Of a stretch of 64,000 bases of DNA, positions 1-6,911 are shown one piece after another. Numbering within the stretch: the first letter of the stretch is position 1; each line of letters starts with the position of its first letter. The position numbers were made by a program, and so were the translations under genes. This stretch comes from Acidimicrobiia bacterium. Lineage in GTDB: Bacteria > Actinomycetota > Acidimicrobiia > Spongiisociales > ZC4RG35. The stretch lies in contig PKRG01000007.1 in assembly GCA_017577575.1 (NCBI GenBank), positions 54,799 to 118,798 on the forward strand, read 5' to 3'. The notes beneath the pieces are model-generated. The model was not told the origin of the DNA. It made no database searches and saw only the letters and a list, made by a program, of their open reading frames with translations.

Positions 1-162
1 ATCCTGATCGACCGCTATGCGCTCCAGCCGCAACGCACCCTGTACACCGACGACCTGCCCGAGAACGTCGACCAGGCCCGCCGCCTGGGCTTCCAGGCCG
101 AGCTGTTCACCACCCCCGAGTCGCTGCGCGATCGGCTCGGGGGCCTCGGACTCATCCGATAG
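1..162 (+). CDS. HAD-superfamily hydrolase, C-terminal end (5' truncated by window)
   Basis: Frame 1 is open from the first base to a TAG at 160-162 and gives the last 53 residues of a protein. The stretch TDDLPENVDQARRLGF matches motif IV of HAD family IA phosphatases, where the acidic pair binds the catalytic Mg2+ and is followed by the usual N..A...G surface. Substrate and full length cannot be judged because the nucleophile DxD motif lies outside the window. Its stop overlaps the end of the leftward ABC ATPase by 11 nt, so the two genes converge. Confidence 0.75.
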   Translation: MLIDRYALQPQRTLYTDDLPENVDQARRLGFQAELFTTPESLRDRLGGLGLIR

Positions 163-898
163 CCGGCGAAGGCGCCCGCGACAGCGCCGAGAGGACGTGC
201 TGTCTCGTCCTCACCAGCTCCCGGGAGGCCAGGTCCCGGGGCCGGCGGTCGTCGACGTCGACGATCTCGACGACATGCCCGGGTTGGCCGGAGAGGACCA
301 CGATCTCGTCGGCGAGCCGCAGCGCTTCGTCGATGTCGTGGGTGACGAGGAGCACCGTCTGGCGGTCGGCTGACCACAGGTCGAGCAAGTGCTGCTGCAG
401 GTCCGCCCTGGTCAACGCGTCGAGCGCGCTGAACGGCTCGTCCAGCAGCAACACCTCGGGAGATGTCACGAGAGCCCTGGCCAGGGCGACGCGCTGGGCC
501 ATCCCGCCCGACAGTTGCTTGGGCAGGGCGGTGGCGAAGTCCGCCAAGCCCACCCGCTGCAGCGTCGCCTCGGTCCGGGCCCGCGCCTCGGCGGCCGGCA
601 GGTGGCCGATCCCGAACGCCACGTTGGCGGCGACGGTGAGCCACGGCATCAGCCGCGGTTCCTGGAACACGACGCCGACGTCGGGGGAGGGGCCGGTGAC
701 GGGCCGGTCTCCGACCCACACCGTCCCCTCCGTCGGACGCTCCAAGCCCGCCACCAAGCGGAGGAGCGTGCTCTTGCCGCATCCACTCCCACCTATGACA
801 GCTGTCAGCCGGCCTTCCGGCACGTCCAGGTCGACACCGTCCAGGGCGAGATGCCCGTTCGGGTATCGCAGCGAGACGCCCTCGAGACGGACCTTCAT
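152..898 (-). CDS. ssuB: ABC importer ATPase, SsuB/TauB type
   Basis: A 248-residue nucleotide-binding subunit that would power import with the adjacent permease. The Walker A GGSGCGKST lies near residues 36-44, the Q-loop glutamine near 79, the signature LSGGM near 129-133 and Walker B with EP near 148-155. The H-loop THDIDEA and the 'EPRLMPWLTV' context are typical of the nitrate/sulfonate/taurine subfamily. The ATG overlaps the permease stop (ATGA), implying translational coupling. It is the last gene of a leftward operon controlled by a SAM riboswitch, so a sulfur compound is the likely cargo. The exact substrate is inferred; ssuB is a family-level name. Confidence 0.85.
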   Translation of the reverse strand: MKVRLEGVSLRYPNGHLALDGVDLDVPEGRLTAVIGGSGCGKSTLLRLVAGLERPTEGTVWVGDRPVTGPSPDVGVVFQEPRLMPWLTVAANVAFGIGHLPAAEARARTEATLQRVGLADFATALPKQLSGGMAQRVALARALVTSPEVLLLDEPFSALDALTRADLQQHLLDLWSADRQTVLLVTHDIDEALRLADEIVVLSGQPGHVVEIVDVDDRRPRDLASRELVRTRQHVLSALSRAPSPAIG

Positions 899-1746
899 GA
901 AGGCCTCGACTGGAAGTCGTCCTGCCAACGCACCAGCCGGGACCCCGCTCGAGCCAGCCCCCAGTCCGTGACCTTTCCGAGCAGGGCGAAGAGCACGATC
1001 GAGGCGATGATCACCGCCGGGCGGCCGGTCATCTGCCCGTCGACCAGCAGGTAGCCGAGGCCCCGGGAGGCACCGAGGAACTCCGCCGCCACCACGAACA
1101 TCCACCCCAGGCCGAGGCCGCCGCGCAGTCCGACGAGATAGGTGGGGAGGGATGCCGGGAGCAGGATCCGACGTGTCAGGTCGAACGTGCTCAACCCGTA
1201 GGTGCGCCCCACCTCGACGAGCTTGCGGTCCACCGAGCCGATGCCTTCCACCAGCGCCAGGTAGACCGGGAAGAACACGCCGACGGCGATCAACAGCACC
1301 TTCGGGGTCTCGAATATCCCGAACCACAGGATGAACAACGGGGTCCAGGCGATCGACGGGATGCTGCGCAGCGCCTGGAACGTCGGGTCGACGAACGCCC
1401 GGAACCTGCGGGACACGCCGCTCGCCGCCCCCAGCACCGTGGCCACGGTGACGCCCAGAAGGAATCCCCAGAGAACGCGCCACAACGTGGCCACGGTGTG
1501 GTCGGCGAGCTCCCCCGATGCCGCGAGCTCGAAGACCGTGCCGGCGATCTGGCTGGGGGAGGGGAGCAGCCGGGTGGAGACGAATCCCACCCGGGCTCCC
1601 ACCTCCCACAGCACCGCAGCCAGCAGGGGGAGGAGGAGCCCCTGCCAGCCCCATCCCCTGCGGCGGGCGACGGTCGGTCGTCGGGTGGGAACGACCACCT
1701 CGCCCAGGTTGGGGGACGTCTCGACGATCGTTTCGGGAAGGGCCAT
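895..1746 (-). CDS. ssuC: ABC importer permease, SsuC/TauC type
   Basis: A 283-residue inner-membrane subunit with about six hydrophobic segments and a polar N-terminal tail of some 30 residues. The cytoplasmic loop reading VEVGRTYGLSTFDLTRRILLP resembles the EAA coupling loop of binding-protein-dependent permeases. Length and order (binding protein, permease, ATPase) match sulfonate/taurine importers. It overlaps the binding-protein stop by 1 nt and the ATPase start by 4 nt, so the three genes are surely one transcript. Substrate assignment rests on the riboswitch and the binding-protein family. Confidence 0.85.
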   Translation of the reverse strand: MALPETIVETSPNLGEVVVPTRRPTVARRRGWGWQGLLLPLLAAVLWEVGARVGFVSTRLLPSPSQIAGTVFELAASGELADHTVATLWRVLWGFLLGVTVATVLGAASGVSRRFRAFVDPTFQALRSIPSIAWTPLFILWFGIFETPKVLLIAVGVFFPVYLALVEGIGSVDRKLVEVGRTYGLSTFDLTRRILLPASLPTYLVGLRGGLGLGWMFVVAAEFLGASRGLGYLLVDGQMTGRPAVIIASIVLFALLGKVTDWGLARAGSRLVRWQDDFQSRPS

Positions 1747-2732
1747 CAGTCCTCCAGGTCCGCGGTGAAGCTCGGGTCGAACAGCTCGTCGAGCACCGCC
1801 TGCACGTCGACGTCGGCCTCGATCTCACCGGCGGCCTGCAGCGCCTCGCCGGCGCCGAGGATCGACTCGTACTGCGGGTCACCGAGCTTCGGCGTCGTGA
1901 AGCTCGTCCGGTCCAGCTGCGCCTGGGCGACCTCGATCGACAGGTCGGCGGCCTCGGCGAGGATCTCGGCCAGCTCGTCTGGGTTCTCCAGAGCCCACTT
2001 CCGGGCCCGCTCGTAGGCGGCGATCACCCTCTCGACCAGCTCGGGGTGCTGGGCGGCGAACTCCTCGTTGACGTTGAGGATCCCCCACGTGTTCAGCTCC
2101 GGACGGCGGTAGAACAGCCTCGCCCCCTGCTCCAGCTCCGCCTCGGCCATCATCGGGTCCAGGCCGGCCCAGGCGTCCACCTGTCCCTGTACCAGAGCGT
2201 TGCGGCCATCGGCGTGCTGGAGGAGCACCGCTTCGATGTCGTCCTCGGACAGGCCGTGATCGGCCAGAGCCCTGACCAGGAAGATGTGAGGATCGGTGCC
2301 ACGGGTCACCGCCACCCTCCGCCCCGCCAGGTCCTCGACCGTCTGGATGTCGCTGTCCTCGAGTGTGACGAGGGCGGTCCACTCCGGCTGCGAGTAGGCG
2401 TACACGGACTTGATCGGGCTGCCGGAGACCTTGGCGAGCAGGGCGGCGGCCCCGGCGGTCGAACCGAACTGCACGCTGCCGGAGTTCAGGAACTCGATCG
2501 CCTTGTTGCTGCCGGCGCTCTGGACCCAGGCGACCTCGATGCCATCGGCGCTCAGCTCTTCCTCGAGCCAGCCGAAGTGCCTCAGGACCAGGCTCGTCGG
2601 GTTGTAGTACGCCCAGTCGAGCGTGATGGTGGACGGCGTCTGGGCGGCTGCCCCGCCGCTGCACGCGGCGAGGGCCACGGCGGCGACCAGAGCCAAGACG
2701 CCAACGGTCGTGTCGAAGCGACGACGAAACAT
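1746..2732 (-). CDS. ssuA: Periplasmic-type binding lipoprotein of sulfonate ABC importer (SsuA-like)
   Basis: A 328-residue solute-binding protein. A hydrophobic signal segment ends in the lipobox LAAC near residue 23, followed by SGG, so the mature protein is a lipoprotein anchored outside the membrane. The body (TLDWAYYNPTSLVLRHFGWL, then GSAGA-like substrate loops) fits the NMT1/SsuA/TauA fold. A strong AGGAGGT lies 6 nt before the ATG. It is the first full-length gene after a SAM-I riboswitch and a cysteine-rich leader peptide, so expression should rise when S-adenosylmethionine, and perhaps cysteine, is scarce. The substrate could be an alkanesulfonate, taurine or another organosulfur compound. 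Confidence 0.85.
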   Translation of the reverse strand: MFRRRFDTTVGVLALVAAVALAACSGGAAAQTPSTITLDWAYYNPTSLVLRHFGWLEEELSADGIEVAWVQSAGSNKAIEFLNSGSVQFGSTAGAAALLAKVSGSPIKSVYAYSQPEWTALVTLEDSDIQTVEDLAGRRVAVTRGTDPHIFLVRALADHGLSEDDIEAVLLQHADGRNALVQGQVDAWAGLDPMMAEAELEQGARLFYRRPELNTWGILNVNEEFAAQHPELVERVIAAYERARKWALENPDELAEILAEAADLSIEVAQAQLDRTSFTTPKLGDPQYESILGAGEALQAAGEIEADVDVQAVLDELFDPSFTADLED

Positions 2733-2819
2733 GCAAGACCTCCTGTGGACGAACGGAACGAACGGACGGACGCCGGAAAGGGGGATCCTCTCGGGTGATG
2801 GCGTCTCGAGGGCCGGCTG

Positions 2820-2906
2820 TCAGGCGGCCCCGGGGGACACCCGAGAGCAGCCACAACAGCGCCCACAGGCGGATGTCGTCGCCGACGGAAGTCGTGTGAT
2901 CGTCAT
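2820..2906 (-). CDS. Cysteine-rich leader peptide (28 aa) upstream of the sulfonate importer
   Basis: A short reading frame of 28 codons starts with ATG at 2906 and ends with TGA at 2820. It contains the run ACGRCCGC, that is four cysteines at residues 14, 17, 18 and 20, all within 7 codons (TGT, TGT, TGT, TGC). GAGG sits about 6 nt before the ATG. The stop codon falls in the loop of a 6-bp hairpin (arms 2825-2830 and 2810-2815). Cysteine-codon leader peptides that sense Cys-tRNA by ribosome stalling are known upstream of sulfur genes in mycobacteria. Here the peptide lies between a SAM riboswitch and the importer. Translation is inferred from RBS, context and codon content only. Confidence 0.55.
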   Translation of the reverse strand: MTITRLPSATTSACGRCCGCSRVSPGAA

Positions 2907-2974
2907 GTCGAGCCTCGGTTGTCGGTGCTTACTTCTGATGCGCTCTGAGCGCCGCAAGCCTCCGACGGCTCGAC
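2907..2974 (-). promoter_or_regulatory. Possible RBS-masking helix of the leader peptide (riboswitch expression platform)
   Basis: On the minus-strand RNA the 8-mer GTCGAGCC (2974-2967) is perfectly complementary to GGCTCGAC (2914-2907), which ends directly before the leader ATG and covers part of the GAGG. A further GTCGG/CCGAC pairing extends the inner side past a bulge. The 5' arm begins only 5 nt after the riboswitch P1 strand, so ligand-dependent switching of this helix is plausible. This is a paper fold only. Confidence 0.45.
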
Positions 2975-2978
2975 GGCA

Positions 2979-3073
2979 ACTCATCGATCGGGCGTTAGCA
3001 CCGTGCCCGAGTCAGGACTCGGGTCGGTTGCCGCGGCTTCACAGGGCCCGTCCCTCCACCGCTCTGGATGAGC
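2979..3073 (-). promoter_or_regulatory. SAM-I (S-box) riboswitch
   Basis: The minus strand shows the S-box core almost letter for letter: CTCATCCAGAGCGGTGGAGG, then GACGGGCCC, TGAAGCC and GGCAACC. Later segments are GGTGCTAA and the closing GATGAG. P1 is CTCATC/GATGAG (3072-3067 with 2985-2980). These are the conserved P1, P2 internal loop (GGAGGGA.UGGCCC) and SAM-contacting positions of RF00162. In this family SAM binding switches off sulfur and methionine genes. It precedes an SsuABC-type importer, which fits. The downstream part shows no clear U-tract terminator, so translational or leader-coupled control is more likely. Confidence 0.92.
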
Positions 3074-3091
3074 GCGTTGTCAACCGGCGAG

Positions 3092-3121
3092 AGGCTACAA
3101 CACCGCGGCTGGAAAGGACAA
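3092..3121 (-). promoter_or_regulatory. Candidate promoter of the SAM-riboswitch transcript
   Basis: Reading leftward, TAGCCT (3097-3092) makes a TANNNT -10 box, with TTGTCC 18 bp upstream (3121-3116) as a possible -35. Transcription would start near 3085, about 12 nt before the riboswitch P1 helix. Placement supports the call; the -35 match is weak. Confidence 0.35.
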
Positions 3122-3186
3122 GCCAGTAGCCGGAGACGCCCGTCCGGGGCCGGCAGGGGGTGGGGGTTACAATCACGGGGACACAC

Positions 3187-3260
3187 GGGGCTGTAGCTCA
3201 GTCCGGCAGAGCACCTGCCTTGCACGCAGGGGGTCAGGGGTTCGAATCCCCTCAGCTCCA
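3187..3260 (+). tRNA. tRNA-Ala (TGC)
   Basis: A full cloverleaf can be drawn. The acceptor is GGGGCTG/CAGCTCC with one G-U, the D arm contains TAGCTCAG, the anticodon stem CCTGC/GCAGG encloses loop CTTGCAC (anticodon TGC), and the T arm is GGGGTTCGAATCCCC. The discriminator is A. CCA is not encoded. Confidence 0.95.
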
Positions 3261-3269
3261 CTCCGCCTC

Positions 3270-4025
3270 TCAGGGTGTCCCGGCGCCGTCGACGACCAGG
3301 TCGTGGCCGACGGTGTAGCTCGAAGCCGGAGACGCCAGCCACACGATCGCTTCGGCTATCTCGGCCGTGGTGGCCACCCTCCCCATCGGAACCACGGCGG
3401 ATATGCGGGCGTCACGGTCGGCGTCGGTCTCGCCGGGCAAACGCGACATCGGCGTGTCCACCGGCCCCGGGCTGACGGCATTGATCCGGATCCCGTGAGC
3501 GATGTTCTCCTTGGCCGCCGCACGGGTGAGAGTGCCGATCGCCGTTTTCGTGGCGGCGTAGGCGCCCAGCATCGGGAGCGTCAGGTGGGCGCCGATGGTC
3601 GAGGCGACGTTGACGATCACTCCACCGCCGTGGGCCCGCATGTGACGGATCTCGTGCTTCATGCACAGCCACGTGCCGGTGAGGTTGGTCGCTACCAGCC
3701 GATTCCACGACTCCTCGTCCAGGTCGGCGAGCGGGCGGTGGGGCCCCAGCATTCCGGCATTGTTGACGGCGACGTGCAGCCCGCCGTGACGCCGGACCGT
3801 CTCACCGACCAGATCCGCCACCTGGCCACCGTCGGTGACGTCGGTCGGGATCGCGTCGGCGGAGCCCCCCTCTCGCTCGATCATCTCCACCGTCTCCTTC
3901 AGGAGCTCCGGGCGCCGTCCCGCCACCACCACCGTGGCCCCGCGACGGGCGAGGGCGAGGGCGGTGGCCCGTCCGATCCCGGAGCCCCCGCCGGTGACTA
4001 CGGCGACCTGGCCCTGGAACTGGAC
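3270..4025 (-). CDS. Short-chain dehydrogenase/reductase with no visible start codon
   Basis: An NAD(P)-dependent oxidoreductase of the classical SDR type, about 251 residues. The Rossmann motif TGGGSGIG lies at residues 11-18 of the frame, then NNAG, and the catalytic set with S in VASTIG and YAATK (YxxxK). Upstream of the Rossmann motif the frame reads S-VQFQGQVAVVTGGG and then meets an in-frame TGA at 4029-4031, with no ATG, GTG or TTG between. The first usable start, GTG at 3932, would delete the cofactor site. The codon GTC at 4023-4025 sits where homologs begin, so a GTG-to-GTC change or base-call error is likely. Substrate unknown. Confidence 0.7.
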   Translation of the reverse strand, partial: VQFQGQVAVVTGGGSGIGRATALALARRGATVVVAGRRPELLKETVEMIEREGGSADAIPTDVTDGGQVADLVGETVRRHGGLHVAVNNAGMLGPHRPLADLDEESWNRLVATNLTGTWLCMKHEIRHMRAHGGGVIVNVASTIGAHLTLPMLGAYAATKTAIGTLTRAAAKENIAHGIRINAVSPGPVDTPMSRLPGETDADRDARISAVVPMGRVATTAEIAEAIVWLASPASSYTVGHDLVVDGAGTP

Positions 4026-4052
4026 CGATCAGTCAAGAATTGGCCGTCGCGG

Positions 4053-5018
4053 TCAGCCGAATGGCAGCGAGGTCTGCACCGGCTTCTTCTCGGGCGGTTT
4101 CGGCTCCCGCCGGTAGGGGCTCCTCCTGCGCTTCGGGTTCGACAGGTAGGCCCGGTCGCGATACAGCTTCTCGTATTCGGGCACCAGGTCCGGCCGCTTC
4201 ATCGCCAGCCAGGACATGAAGTGCTGTTTCACCCCGGGCCGCAGGTGGAGCATGATCCGCGAAACCGACTGCGCTCCCGCTTCCCGGCACGCCTCCTCCA
4301 CCGCCGCGATCTGGTCGGGGCGGTCGGAGAGGCCGGGGATGATGGGGGCGACGAGGACGCTGCTCGGCACGCCGGCCTCGGTGAGCCTCGCCACCGCCTC
4401 GACGCGTCGCCGGGGGTGGGGTGTCCCCGGCTCCGTCAGCTTCCACACTTCGGGGTCGAGAGTGCCGATCGAGAAGTTGACCGAGATCTCGGTGCGCTTG
4501 GCCGCTTCCACGAACAGGTCGAGGTCGCGCAGCGCCAGCGTCGACTTGGTGAGGATCGAGAACGGGTTCGACCTCTCCACCAGCACCTCGAGCACGCCCC
4601 GGGTCAGCCGGTACTTGCCCTCTGCCGGTTGATAGGGGTCGGTGTTGGTGCCCATGGCGATCAGCTCGCCCGCCCAGCGGCCCGGCTCCGTCTCGGCCCG
4701 GACGAGCTCCACGGCGTTGATCTTCACCACGATCTGGGTCTCGAAGTCGGAACCGATGTCGAAGCCGAGGTACTCGTGGGTGGGGCGGGCGAAGCAGTAG
4801 ACGCAGGCGTGGCTGCAGCCCCGATAGGGGTTGATCGTCCAGTTGAAGCCGAATCGGTCCCAGGGGACGTGGTTGAGGATCGTCTTGGCCTCGACCTCGT
4901 GGAACGTGAGGCCGCGATACTCGCCCCGGCCCGCCACCCGACGGCCCAGTTCGAAGAGTCCCCCTGAGGCCGGTGTCGGCCAAGGCAGTTCCGTCACCGC
5001 GCCCAGGCTATCGAACAT
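4053..5018 (-). CDS. Radical SAM protein, Rv2578c/SplB-like family
   Basis: A 321-residue protein with the [4Fe-4S] radical SAM cluster motif GCSHACVYCFAR (CxxxCxxC) near residues 69-80. It carries downstream TNTDPYQP and PIIPGLSD segments typical of the Rv2578c group, which is related in sequence to spore photoproduct lyase. I chose the ATG at 5018 because conserved sequence begins soon after it (LFELGRRVAGRGEYRGLTF). The C-terminal tail is basic (KRRRSPYRREPKPPEKKP). It is divergent from the thiolase with a 99-nt gap and lies 27 nt upstream of the SDR. The reaction is unknown for this family; nucleic-acid modification or repair is a guess. Confidence 0.8.
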   Translation of the reverse strand: MFDSLGAVTELPWPTPASGGLFELGRRVAGRGEYRGLTFHEVEAKTILNHVPWDRFGFNWTINPYRGCSHACVYCFARPTHEYLGFDIGSDFETQIVVKINAVELVRAETEPGRWAGELIAMGTNTDPYQPAEGKYRLTRGVLEVLVERSNPFSILTKSTLALRDLDLFVEAAKRTEISVNFSIGTLDPEVWKLTEPGTPHPRRRVEAVARLTEAGVPSSVLVAPIIPGLSDRPDQIAAVEEACREAGAQSVSRIMLHLRPGVKQHFMSWLAMKRPDLVPEYEKLYRDRAYLSNPKRRRSPYRREPKPPEKKPVQTSLPFG

Positions 5019-5117
5019 GTGTTCTGGGTGCAATCGGATTGGGCTTTGTTCCCCGGCCGACGACCGGAATTCCGGTGGCGCAGATAAGGTTGGGGCTACG
5101 GGAGCGAAAGGATTCGA

Positions 5118-6296
5118 ATGCCGAACGCGGTCATCGTCGACGCAGTCCGCACGCCGATCGGAAGGCGCAACGGGAAGCTCAAGGACATCCACCCGGTCGA
5201 CCTCGCCGCCATCCCCCTCAAGGCGCTCGTCGAGCGCAACGACCTCGATCCGGGCCTCATCGAGGACGTGATCATGGGAACGGTGATGCAGACCGGCGAA
5301 CAGGGTGTGAACGTCGGTCGCAACGCCGCCCTCGCCGCCGGGTTCCCCGAGGAGGTCGTGGGGGTCACGATCGACCGTCAGTGCGGCTCTTCGCAGCAAG
5401 CGGCCCACTTCGCCGCCCAGGGTGTGATCGCCGGGGCCTACGACGTCGTCATCGCCGCCGGGGTCGAGTCCATGACCAGGGTGCCGATGGGCATCACCTC
5501 CCAGCAGGGGCCGGGAAAGCCCTTCGGGCCCAAGATGCTGGAGCGCTACAGCCAGGGTCTCGTGCCCCAGGGCATCTCGGCGGAGATGATCGCCGAGAAG
5601 TGGGGCCTCAGCCGGGAGGCTCTGGATGAGTTGTCCTTGGAGTCCCATCGTCGGGCGGCCCGGGCCACCGACGAGGGCCGTTTCGAGAGCCAGATCGTGC
5701 CCGTCGAGGTGCAGACCGAAGACGGCGTCGAGGTGATGACCACCGACGAAGGCATTCGCCGGGACACGTCCATGGAGAAGCTGTCGTCGCTGCAGCCGGC
5801 GTTCAAGCCCGACGGCGTGGTCACCGCCGGCAACTCGTCACAGATCTCCGACGGCGCCGCCGCCGTCCTCATCATGTCCGAGGACAAGGCCGAGGAGCTG
5901 GGCCTCGAGCCCATGGCCCGCTTCGTGTCGTTCTCGCTCGCCGGTGTCGACCCCATCACCATGCTCACCGGGCCCATTCCCGCCACCTCGAAGGTGCTGG
6001 AGCGTGCCGGCCTCACCATCGACGACATCGACCTGTTCGAGATCAACGAGGCGTTCGCCTCGGTGGTCGGCGCGTGGCGCATGGAGCATGGTGGCAGCGA
6101 CCCCGACGGCCTGTGGGAGCGGACCAACGTCAACGGAGGGGCGATCGCCCTGGGCCACCCGCTCGGCGCCTCCGGTGCCCGCCTCCTGACGACCCTCGTC
6201 CACGAGCTGGTTCGGACCGGTGGACGCTACGGACTGCAGAGCATGTGCGAGGGCGGCGGGATGGCCAACGGCACCATCATCGAACGCATCGGGTAG
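5118..6296 (+). CDS. Acetyl-CoA acetyltransferase (thiolase)
   Basis: A 392-residue thiolase, the normal length. The nucleophile is Cys89 in DRQCGSSQQA, the NEAFA motif lies near residue 318, GHPLGASG carries the catalytic histidine, and CEGGGMANG near the C-terminus holds the second active cysteine. It makes or cleaves acetoacetyl-CoA or longer 3-ketoacyl-CoA; chain-length preference cannot be read. GAAAGGA about 5 nt before the ATG serves as RBS. The next small gene starts one base inside its stop (TAGTG), so the two are coupled. Confidence 0.9.
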   Translation: MPNAVIVDAVRTPIGRRNGKLKDIHPVDLAAIPLKALVERNDLDPGLIEDVIMGTVMQTGEQGVNVGRNAALAAGFPEEVVGVTIDRQCGSSQQAAHFAAQGVIAGAYDVVIAAGVESMTRVPMGITSQQGPGKPFGPKMLERYSQGLVPQGISAEMIAEKWGLSREALDELSLESHRRAARATDEGRFESQIVPVEVQTEDGVEVMTTDEGIRRDTSMEKLSSLQPAFKPDGVVTAGNSSQISDGAAAVLIMSEDKAEELGLEPMARFVSFSLAGVDPITMLTGPIPATSKVLERAGLTIDDIDLFEINEAFASVVGAWRMEHGGSDPDGLWERTNVNGGAIALGHPLGASGARLLTTLVHELVRTGGRYGLQSMCEGGGMANGTIIERIG

Positions 6297-6577
6297 TGGC
6301 ACAGATCGGAATCGGACAGATCCTCATCGCTCTCGCCATCGGCGTGACGGTCTGGGTCGTGTCCATGAAGATCCTGCGCATCCTCGCCACCCCACCTCCT
6401 CCCATCGACCCCGAGGACGTGGTGGAAGTGGAGGACCAGGACTACAAGTGCACGGTCTGCGGCACCGAGGTCACGCTCCGCGTCGCCAACGTGCTCGAGA
6501 TGTCCCCGCCCAAGCACTGCCGTGAAGAGATGGTGCCGGTCTGGCGCCCGGGCTCGGGCCGGCACCTCCGTGCCTAG
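6296..6577 (+). CDS. Small membrane protein with C-terminal zinc-ribbon-like motif
   Basis: A 93-residue protein starting at a GTG that overlaps the thiolase stop by 1 nt. Residues 5-28 form one membrane helix (IGQILIALAIGVTVWVVSM). A proline-rich linker and an acidic stretch follow, then YKCTVCGTEVTLR and PKHCREEMVPVW, giving CxxC and HC pairs that could bind zinc. Proteins of this shape occur beside thiolase or near crgA in actinobacteria, but I do not know a function. It is the last gene before a DnaA-box-like palindrome. Confidence 0.65.
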   Translation: MAQIGIGQILIALAIGVTVWVVSMKILRILATPPPPIDPEDVVEVEDQDYKCTVCGTEVTLRVANVLEMSPPKHCREEMVPVWRPGSGRHLRA

Positions 6578-6598
6578 TTGTCCACAGCCTGTGGACAA
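6578..6598. promoter_or_regulatory. Perfect 10-bp inverted repeat made of two DnaA-box-like 9-mers
   Basis: TTGTCCACAG-C-CTGTGGACAA reads the same on both strands apart from the centre base. Each arm contains TTGTCCACA, one base from the DnaA-box consensus TTATCCACA. It begins directly after the stop of the zinc-ribbon protein and lies 76 bp before crgA. It may be a DnaA or other regulator site, or a small terminator hairpin. No further boxes cluster here, so it is not an origin by itself. Confidence 0.5.
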
Positions 6599-6674
6599 GT
6601 CTTGGGAAAACTACAAGTTTGTCATTCACAAGCAGAGGGCTGTGGCCCACCGAGCGAGAGTTACGCTAGGGCGC

Positions 6675-6911
6675 ATGCCAGAGTCGAAGCGTCGCAAGCC
6701 GAGATCCAAGGGTCCGACCCCGCCCAAGCGCGCCATCCCCAAAGACGCCCCGGAGAGCCCGCGCTGGTACGTGGCCCTGATGGCCGGTCTCATGGCGGTC
6801 GGTGTGATCCTCGTCCTGGTCCGGTTCTTCTTCCGAACTGACCAGTGGGTGCTCCTGTTGGGCCTGATCGCGATCTCGGCGGGCTTCATAATGACGACGA
6901 ACTACCGGTGA
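6675..6911 (+). CDS. crgA: Cell division protein CrgA
   Basis: A 78-residue two-helix membrane protein. The N-terminus is basic and proline-rich (MPESKRRKPRSKGPTPPK), followed by PRWYVALMAGLMAVGVILVL and a second helix ending in the family tail TTNYR. This matches CrgA, which helps assemble the septal divisome with FtsZ, FtsQ and penicillin-binding proteins in actinobacteria. A TACGCT box (6662-6667) stands 7 nt before the ATG with no Shine-Dalgarno, so the mRNA is probably leaderless. It overlaps the amidotransferase gene (GTGA). Conserved linkage with the pknB block supports the call. Confidence 0.92.
   Translation: MPESKRRKPRSKGPTPPKRAIPKDAPESPRWYVALMAGLMAVGVILVLVRFFFRTDQWVLLLGLIAISAGFIMTTNYR

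Noticed and set aside
2582-2866. Longer minus-strand frames covering the ssuA leader
   Set aside because: They run into ssuA in another frame and lack conserved sequence; the short Cys-rich frame at 2820-2906 is better supported by RBS and context.
3303-4967. A 554-codon plus-strand frame
   Set aside because: Runs antisense through both the SDR and the radical SAM gene, crossing a gene boundary; low-complexity His/Gly/Asp translation.
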